A stretch of 11,876 nt of DNA from Alphaproteobacteria bacterium (GTDB lineage: Bacteria > Pseudomonadota > Alphaproteobacteria > Sphingomonadales > Sphingomonadaceae): the NCBI GenBank assembly GCA_028293055.1, contig JAQGLD010000378.1:1-11876 (forward strand). The letters run 5' to 3'. The position numbers were made by a program, and so were the translations under genes. How positions within the stretch are numbered: the first letter of the stretch is position 1; the number at the start of each line of letters is the position of its first letter. Shown piece after piece: positions 7,926 through 11,876 of the stretch. Below the pieces are notes generated by a model that searched no databases, was not told where the DNA came from, and was given only the letters and a program-made list of their open reading frames with translations.

Positions 7926-8579
7926 ATGATCACGCTCTATGCCTTTCGCTGGGTTCCCGAATTCGCCCAGGGCTATGTCCGCGACCTGAGGGTGCGCTGG
8001 GCGCTCGAGGAGGCGGGCATAGCCTACTCCGAACGGCTGATCGGCCTGGAGGAGAAGATGTCGCCCGATTATCTCGCGCTTCAGCCGTTCGGCCAGGTCC
8101 CCGCGATCGAGGAGGACGGCAGGACCCTGTTCGAATCCGGTGCGATCGTGCTCGATATCGCGCGCCGCTCCGAGGCGCTGATGCCGGCGAGCGGGCACGG
8201 CCGGGCCCGTGTCGAGGCCTGGGTGTTCGCGGCGCTCAACTCGGTCGAGCCGGTGGTCGGTCAGCTCGGCGAAATCGACATCTTCGCCGCCGGCGAGGAG
8301 TGGGCGACCGCGCGGCGCCCGGCGGCGGTCGAGGCGGTCGCGAACAGGCTCGATCAGCTCGAATCCTGGATTGGCGAGCGCGATCATCTCGAAGGCGGTT
8401 TCAGCGCCGGGGACCTGATCATGGCGAGCGTGCTGCGCGACCTCGGCCATACCGATCTGGTCGAGCGGCGGCCGAGGCTCCGCGCCTATCTCGAACGCTG
8501 CCTCGCGCGTCCGGCCTTCGCCAGGGCCCTGGCCGATCAATTGCGCTCGTTCGAAGGTCATGCGCCGGCGGTGGCCTGA
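7926..8579 (+). CDS. Glutathione S-transferase family protein
   Basis: This 217-residue protein has the GST fold. The N-terminal thioredoxin-like domain (about 1-80) includes LQPFGQVPAIEEDG, with the cis-proline of the VPA motif, and LFESGAIVLDIA, whose ES pair binds the glutathione gamma-glutamyl group in this family. The helical C-domain (about 90-205) has FSAGDLIMASVLRDL, matching the GST N-capping box region. The ATG at 7926 follows an AAAGGA site five bases upstream. It lies 75 bases after nagA on the same strand and may be the last gene of the nag transcript or an independent unit. Sequence alone does not give its substrate, and a direct role in GlcNAc metabolism is not evident. It could equally be a detoxification or non-enzymatic GST-like protein. 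Confidence 0.88.
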   Translation: MITLYAFRWVPEFAQGYVRDLRVRWALEEAGIAYSERLIGLEEKMSPDYLALQPFGQVPAIEEDGRTLFESGAIVLDIARRSEALMPASGHGRARVEAWVFAALNSVEPVVGQLGEIDIFAAGEEWATARRPAAVEAVANRLDQLESWIGERDHLEGGFSAGDLIMASVLRDLGHTDLVERRPRLRAYLERCLARPAFARALADQLRSFEGHAPAVA

Positions 8580-8595
8580 AATTGCTGCCATTGTC

Positions 8596-8621
8596 GGAAC
8601 CAAGATGACGTTTCGCGCGTT
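8596..8621 (+). promoter_or_regulatory. EcfG-type general-stress promoter (GGAAC-N17-CGTT)
   Basis: GGAAC (8596-8600) is followed after exactly 17 bases by CGTT (8618-8621). This matches the consensus of EcfG, the general stress response sigma factor of Alphaproteobacteria. It is intergenic, just past the GST stop, and faces the PRC-barrel gene, a protein family often found in such regulons. A start near 8628 is predicted. Nine fixed bases could occur by chance in a genome, but the position and spacing make it credible. Confidence 0.6.
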
Positions 8622-8649
8622 TGAACCGCGCGCAAAGACCGAAAGACAC

Positions 8650-8665
8650 GCCGCCGGCCGGCGGC
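8650..8665. repeat. Perfect 16-bp GC palindrome
   Basis: GCCGCCGGCCGGCGGC reads the same on both strands. It sits between the stress promoter and the terminator stem. In RNA it could only fold by leaving its central bases unpaired, or could pair between two transcripts. It might be a protein-binding site or simply part of the terminator region. Confidence 0.5.
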
Positions 8666-8671
8666 AGGAAA

Positions 8672-8707
8672 AACGCCTCAGCCGCCCGGCTGGGGCGTTC
8701 TTGTCTT
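8672..8707. terminator. Intrinsic terminator hairpin, probably bidirectional
   Basis: AACGCCTCAGCCG (8672-8684) pairs with CGGCTGGGGCGTT (8687-8699) over 13 positions with one mismatch that is a G-U pair in plus-strand RNA; the innermost pairs must open to leave a loop. On the plus strand it is followed by CTTGTCTT, moderately T-rich. On the minus strand the arm runs into TTTTT, the better U tract. It can end transcripts from nagA/GST or the stress promoter, and also antisense transcripts coming from the TetR gene. Confidence 0.65.
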
Positions 8708-8731
8708 GAGCTGCGCGCATAGGAGGACGTG

Positions 8732-9148
8732 ATGGCGACTCAGGAAGCGGCCCAATCGGCCGCGCAATCGCTCGACACGACGGAAGCTGTCGACGAACGG
8801 CACGAATTGATCTCCTCGCGGCGGGTGGAAGGCACTGCGGTCTATGACCGCGAGGGCCACAAGCTGGGCTCGGTCCATTCGGTGATGATCGGCAAGCGCG
8901 ACGGAAGGGTCGGCTATGCGGTGGTGGCCTCGGGCGGCCTGCTCGGCTTCCGTTCGCACGTCCACCCCTTGCCCTGGGCGATGCTCGCCTATGATGTCGA
9001 TCGCGAGGCCTATGTCGTCGACGTCACCCAGCAGCAGCTCGAATCTGCCCCGACGATGACGCTGGACGAGACCGACCGGCCGATCGACCGCGAATATCAG
9101 GAAAAGGTCAGCGCCTATTGGGGCACGATGCCCTGGTGGGGCCTGTAA
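8732..9148 (+). CDS. Small PRC-barrel domain protein
   Basis: This 138-residue soluble protein has no signal peptide or membrane segment. The core (about 25-105) is a PRC-barrel: LISSRRVEGTAVYDREGHKL, GSVHSVMIGKRDGRVGYAVV, then GFRSHVHPLPWAMLAYD, the typical strand pattern ending in a V/LPW motif. The tail ends in aromatic WGTMPWWGL. PRC-barrel proteins of this size are common in Alphaproteobacteria and several belong to general stress regulons; molecular function is unknown. The ATG at 8732 is chosen over the GTG one codon earlier because AGGAGG (8721-8726) then sits five bases away. An EcfG-type promoter lies about 110 bases upstream, but a terminator hairpin lies in between. It is convergent with the TetR gene, 29 bases away. 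Confidence 0.88.
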   Translation: MATQEAAQSAAQSLDTTEAVDERHELISSRRVEGTAVYDREGHKLGSVHSVMIGKRDGRVGYAVVASGGLLGFRSHVHPLPWAMLAYDVDREAYVVDVTQQQLESAPTMTLDETDRPIDREYQEKVSAYWGTMPWWGL

Positions 9149-9177
9149 ACGCGGCTTCCGACAGGATTGGTTGCGTC

Positions 9178-9765
9178 CTAGCCTACGCCGGGCCCGGAGG
9201 ATGAATCTACGGCCAAAGCGGCCGCGAGCATCGCGGTGAGATTGCGCCGCACGCTGTCGGGATTGCATTCGGACAGCGGCTCCACGGCCATGATCGTTCG
9301 CAGGATGGTCGTGCCCATCAGCACGCTCAGCGCCATGCTCGCACGGATCTGAGCCTCGTCACCCGATAAAAGACCGGCGATCGGCTCGAGCACATCCTCG
9401 CTGATCGCCTGCTTGACGATCGCAGCGGCCTTGGGCGAGGAGGCCGAGCGAAGGATGATCAGCAGCCGCTCGACATGCTCGGCATCCTGTGGGCCATACT
9501 CCTGGGTCGCGAGCGAGGCGAGAAAGGCGGGGAGATCGGCGGCGCGCATCGCGCCGTCGATCAGCGGCCCCTCGCTGCCGCGAAGCACTTCCTTGAACAG
9601 GGATTCCTTCGAACCGAAATAGCGTCCGACCAAAGCGACGTCGACTCCGGCATCGGCCGCGATCTCGCGCAGGGCGACGGTGTCGTAGCTATCGGCGAGA
9701 AAGCGGGAGCGTGCGGCGACAAGGATCTTTTCCCGCGTCGCTGCTGCGTTCCTGACCCTGGTCAT
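9178..9765 (-). CDS. TetR-family repressor, probably of the adjacent RND efflux operon
   Basis: This is a 195-residue TetR-type regulator. The N-terminal HTH (about 10-55) reads ATREKILVAARSRFLADSY, VALREIAADAGVDVALVGRYF and GSKESLFKEVL, the standard family signature. The C-terminal ligand/dimer domain (about 65-190) resembles no specific subgroup I can name. The ATG at 9765 is chosen over a longer in-frame start at 9849: it begins right before the HTH, has an AGGG-type site, and the longer version would translate through the promoter palindrome. It is divergent from the adaptor/pump genes with 165 bases between start codons, the classic layout of AcrR/MtrR/TtgR-like repressors of RND pumps. 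Role as local repressor is inferred; the inducer is unknown. Confidence 0.9.
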   Translation of the reverse strand: MTRVRNAAATREKILVAARSRFLADSYDTVALREIAADAGVDVALVGRYFGSKESLFKEVLRGSEGPLIDGAMRAADLPAFLASLATQEYGPQDAEHVERLLIILRSASSPKAAAIVKQAISEDVLEPIAGLLSGDEAQIRASMALSVLMGTTILRTIMAVEPLSECNPDSVRRNLTAMLAAALAVDSSSGPGVG

Positions 9766-9795
9766 GATCGCCCTGTGTAGCAGGGGGGCATCGCC

Positions 9796-9811
9796 GTCAA
9801 CACGTGTTGAC
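9796..9811. promoter_or_regulatory. Perfect 16-bp palindrome, likely TetR operator
   Basis: GTCAACACGTGTTGAC is a perfect palindrome in the divergent tetR/efflux region, 31 bases before the TetR ATG. The half-site GTTGAC recurs at 9829-9834, 23 bases on, where it overlaps a consensus -35 (TTGACA) facing the efflux genes. TetR dimers bind palindromes of this size, so repression of both directions is plausible. The palindrome is seen; the binding partner is inferred. Confidence 0.6.
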
Positions 9812-9829
9812 TCGATATGTCTACGAGCG

Positions 9830-9857
9830 TTGACATGCTCGCGATCCACGGTCTAGG
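9830..9857 (+). promoter_or_regulatory. Putative sigma-70 promoter of the efflux operon
   Basis: TTGACA (9830-9835) is a perfect -35 box; after 16 bases TCTAGG (9852-9857) is a weak -10 (3 of 6). The predicted start near 9864 would leave a leader of about 67 bases before the adaptor ATG and would exclude the in-frame ATG at 9817 as a start. The -35 contains the repeated GTTGAC word of the palindrome, suitable for repressor control. Confidence 0.35.
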
Positions 9858-9930
9858 CGGCGATCTGCAGACTCCTCCGCGTGGTAGGGGAGGGGCTCGT
9901 TCCATTCCAGCCCGCACGAAGGCCTGTTCG

Positions 9931-11136
9931 ATGCATTTCGCCAAACGCGCTGTCCTGGGTGCCCTGTTGCCGCTGTTCGCGACCGCGCTGGCGGGTTGCT
10001 CGTCCTCCTCGCAGGACAAGGCCGCGGCGCCGCCGGCGCCCCAGGTGACCGTGGCGAATCCGGTCACCCAGGATGTGATCGACTGGGACGAATATGTCGG
10101 TCGGTTCGAAGCGATCAGCAATGTCGACGTCAAGCCGCGCGCGACCGGCTACCTGCAGGCGGTCCACTTCATCGACGGCCAATATGTCCGGCAGGGGCAA
10201 TTGCTGTTCTCGATCGATCCGCGCACGGCTCAGGCGGCGCTCGCCCAGGCGCAGGCCCAGCTGGTCAAGGCACAGGCGACTTTGGTCAACGCCCGCACCG
10301 AACTCGCCCGCTCGCATATTCTCGCTGCGTCGCAGGCTGCGAGCACGGAGGAGGTCGAATCCCGGCAGGCCGCGGTGCGCGCCGGCGCCGCCGACGTGGC
10401 GGCTGGACAGGCGGCGGTGCGGACCCAGCAACTCGCGGTCGGATTCACCCGGGTGCTCGCGCCGATCTCGGGACGAATTTCGGAGCGCCGGGTCGATCCC
10501 GGCAATGCGGTTACCGCCGACCAGACCATATTGACCACGATCGTCTCTACCGATCCGCTGCATTTCTCCTTCCAGGGGTCGGAAGCCCTGCTGCTCAAGT
10601 ATCAGCGCGGCCATTCCGGAGACCGGACCGGCACACCGGTGCGGATCCGTCTCCAGGACGAAGCCGATTATGTCCATGCCGGCCGGCTCGACTTCGTCGA
10701 CAATGTCGTCGATGCCGGCGGCGGCACGATCCACGCCCGCGCCATCGTCCCCAATCCCGACGCCTTTCTCAAGCCGGGCATGTTCGGTCACATGCGGCTT
10801 GCCGGTTCCAGTCCCTATCGGGCGGTGCTCGTCCCCGACGGCGCGATCGTGACCGACGCCGCGCGACGGGTCGTCTATGTCGTCGACCGGGCCGGCACCG
10901 TAGCTTCGCGGCCGGTGGAGCTCGGTCCGCTCACCGGCAATTTGCGGGTCGTGCGAAGCGGCGTGTCGCCGAACGACCGCGTGATCATCGACGGAATCCA
11001 GCGCGCCCGCCCAGGCCAGAAGGTGCAGGCCAGGCCGGGCAATATCCGCTTCGTTCCCGGTCCGGAGGCGGATTCGACTCCCGCTTTGACTCCACCGTCC
11101 GCGATAGCGACTCCGGTCCGCGGCGCGGCGCGCTGA
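9931..11136 (+). CDS. RND efflux periplasmic adaptor lipoprotein (membrane fusion protein)
   Basis: This 401-residue protein links an inner-membrane RND pump to an outer-membrane channel. Residues 1-22 are a lipoprotein signal peptide and the lipobox ALAGC gives C23 as the lipidated residue. After a short linker come the first strands (EYVGRFEAISNVDVKPR, 54-70), the lipoyl half-motif GYLQAVHFIDGQYVRQGQ, and an Ala/Gln-rich coiled coil (about 95-160). The second lipoyl half is VLAPISGRISERRVDPGN, followed by the beta-barrel and the membrane-proximal domain with VLVPDGAIV and VYVVDRAGT. It resembles AcrA/MexE-type adaptors. The ATG at 9931 is chosen because it starts exactly at the signal peptide and has a GAAGG site. 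It is 10 bases before the pump gene, so the two form an operon. No outer-membrane factor gene is visible; it may follow beyond the window. Confidence 0.95.
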   Translation: MHFAKRAVLGALLPLFATALAGCSSSSQDKAAAPPAPQVTVANPVTQDVIDWDEYVGRFEAISNVDVKPRATGYLQAVHFIDGQYVRQGQLLFSIDPRTAQAALAQAQAQLVKAQATLVNARTELARSHILAASQAASTEEVESRQAAVRAGAADVAAGQAAVRTQQLAVGFTRVLAPISGRISERRVDPGNAVTADQTILTTIVSTDPLHFSFQGSEALLLKYQRGHSGDRTGTPVRIRLQDEADYVHAGRLDFVDNVVDAGGGTIHARAIVPNPDAFLKPGMFGHMRLAGSSPYRAVLVPDGAIVTDAARRVVYVVDRAGTVASRPVELGPLTGNLRVVRSGVSPNDRVIIDGIQRARPGQKVQARPGNIRFVPGPEADSTPALTPPSAIATPVRGAAR

Positions 11137-11146
11137 GACGGCAGCG

Positions 11147-11876
11147 ATGAACATCTCCCGCTTCTTCATCGAACGGCCGATCTTCGCCGCGGTCATTGCG
11201 GTCTTCATCGTGCTGATCGGGGCGTTTTCCTATCCGCAGCTGTCGCTCTCGCAATATCCGGAGATCGCGCCCCCGACGATCAGCGTCACCGCTTTCTACC
11301 CGGGCGCTTCGGCCGAGACGATGGCGGAGACCGTGGCTGCGCCGCTCGAGCAGGAGATAAACGGCGTCGAGAACATGCTCTACATGAGCTCGTCCTCGAC
11401 CTCGTCGGGCCAGGCCTCGATCACGGTCACGTTCAAGCCGGGTACCGATCTCGATGCCGCGCAGGTGCTCGTCCAGAACCGGGTCGCGCTCGCCGAGCCG
11501 CGTCTGCCCGACCAGGTCCGCCAGGTCGGTGTCACCGTCGCCAAGCAGTCCACCGGCTTCCTGATGATCGTCGCATTGACCTCGACCGATCCAGGCCTCG
11601 ATATCGATTATGTCGGCAATTACGCCAATTCGGTGCTCCGCGATCGCCTGCTCCGCCTCGAGGGCGTCGGCGGCGTGCTCGTCTTCGGCGGCGGCAATTA
11701 TTCGATGCGCGTGTGGATCGATCCCGATCGCGCCGCGGCCCGCAACCTCACTGCCGGCGAGATCGTACAGGCGCTCCGTACCCAGAATGTTCAGGTCGCC
11801 GGCGGAGCGGTCGGCCAGCCGCCCTACGGCAAGGGCAGCCCCGCCTTCGAGCTTCCGGTCCAGGTCAAGGGACGGT
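11147..11876 (+). CDS. RND multidrug efflux pump, HAE1/AcrB type (5' part only)
   Basis: The first 243 codons of an RND transporter are present before the window ends; family members are about 1,040 residues. The start MNISRFFIERPIFAAVIAVF contains the conserved RPIFA entry to transmembrane helix 1 (about 10-30). The periplasmic porter domain follows with SQYPEIAPPTISVTAFYPGA, the AP/PGA region diagnostic of AcrB-like HAE1 pumps, then EQEINGVENMLYMSSSS, VLVQNRV, VTVAKQSTGFLM and LRLEGVGGVLVFGG. The remaining transmembrane helices and proton-relay residues lie outside the window. It pairs with the adaptor ending 10 bases upstream and would export drugs or toxic compounds using the proton gradient. 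Specific substrates cannot be deduced. Confidence 0.96.
   Translation, partial: MNISRFFIERPIFAAVIAVFIVLIGAFSYPQLSLSQYPEIAPPTISVTAFYPGASAETMAETVAAPLEQEINGVENMLYMSSSSTSSGQASITVTFKPGTDLDAAQVLVQNRVALAEPRLPDQVRQVGVTVAKQSTGFLMIVALTSTDPGLDIDYVGNYANSVLRDRLLRLEGVGGVLVFGGGNYSMRVWIDPDRAAARNLTAGEIVQALRTQNVQVAGGAVGQPPYGKGSPAFELPVQVKGR

Larger units (their letters stand above)
8628..8707 (+). ncRNA. Candidate short stress-induced RNA or attenuated leader
   Basis: The segment begins where the EcfG-type promoter should start transcription and ends at an intrinsic-terminator-like hairpin, giving a transcript of about 80 bases. It holds a perfect 16-bp GC palindrome and then the terminator stem. No ribosome-binding site or credible ORF is seen inside it. 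It may instead be the structured 5' leader of the PRC-barrel gene, with partial read-through. I do not recognise it as a known RNA family, so confidence is low. Confidence 0.22.

Noticed and set aside
8611-8636. Imperfect hairpin TTTCGCGCG / CGCGCGCAAA near the stress promoter.
   Set aside because: It overlaps the promoter -10 element and lies mostly upstream of the predicted start, so it is unlikely to act as an RNA structure; CG-rich repeats of this size are common at this base composition.
9817-9930. Longer N-terminus for the adaptor protein starting at 9817.
   Set aside because: It would put 38 residues in front of a clean lipoprotein signal peptide, and its start lies inside the predicted promoter.
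9853-11208. A 451-codon minus-strand open frame opposite the adaptor gene.
   Set aside because: It is a mirror frame of the clearly recognisable membrane fusion protein, and its Arg/Asp/Gly-rich translation shows no domain.

Overview
The window is GC-rich DNA, densely coded on both strands. A TonB-dependent receptor of the type expanded in Caulobacter, Xanthomonas and sphingomonads, a nag operon built on the SIS-type deaminase NagB-II, and a match to the alphaproteobacterial EcfG stress promoter together suggest a free-living alphaproteobacterium, most likely a sphingomonad. This is inference from gene content; there is no rRNA or other taxonomic marker.

Region 1 (1-7850) is a chitin / N-acetylglucosamine (GlcNAc) catabolic locus arranged around a divergent promoter region (4737-4942). 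Leftward runs a TonB-dependent receptor (2034-4736), then a secreted GH20 beta-N-acetylhexosaminidase (1-1938, cut by the window start). Rightward runs a tightly overlapping operon: a GntR/HutC-type regulator, NagB-II, and NagA. The inferred flow is: oligosaccharide enters through the receptor, GH20 releases GlcNAc in the periplasm, and after transport and phosphorylation (genes not in this window) NagA deacetylates GlcNAc-6-P and NagB-II deaminates and isomerises GlcN-6-P to fructose-6-P. The divergent region carries ATTGG/CCAAT repeats placed over the predicted receptor start site, which are good operator candidates for the GntR protein.

Region 2 (7851-9177) holds a glutathione S-transferase-like gene, then a 152-base intergenic stretch with a GGAAC-N17-CGTT EcfG-type promoter, a perfect 16-bp GC palindrome and a strong hairpin with terminator character in both directions, and then a small PRC-barrel protein. 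The terminator lies between the stress promoter and the PRC-barrel gene, so the promoter may make a short RNA or an attenuated leader.

Region 3 (9178-11876) is a multidrug-efflux locus: a TetR-family repressor (minus strand) diverges from a periplasmic adaptor lipoprotein and an RND (AcrB-like) pump, the latter cut by the window end. A perfect 16-bp palindrome sits in the divergent promoter.

Two real genes, the GH20 enzyme and the RND pump, run off the window edges. I found no tRNA, rRNA, CRISPR array, insertion sequence or phage gene. The window looks like ordinary chromosomal metabolism; the least explained part is the stress-promoter/terminator segment at 8596-8707.
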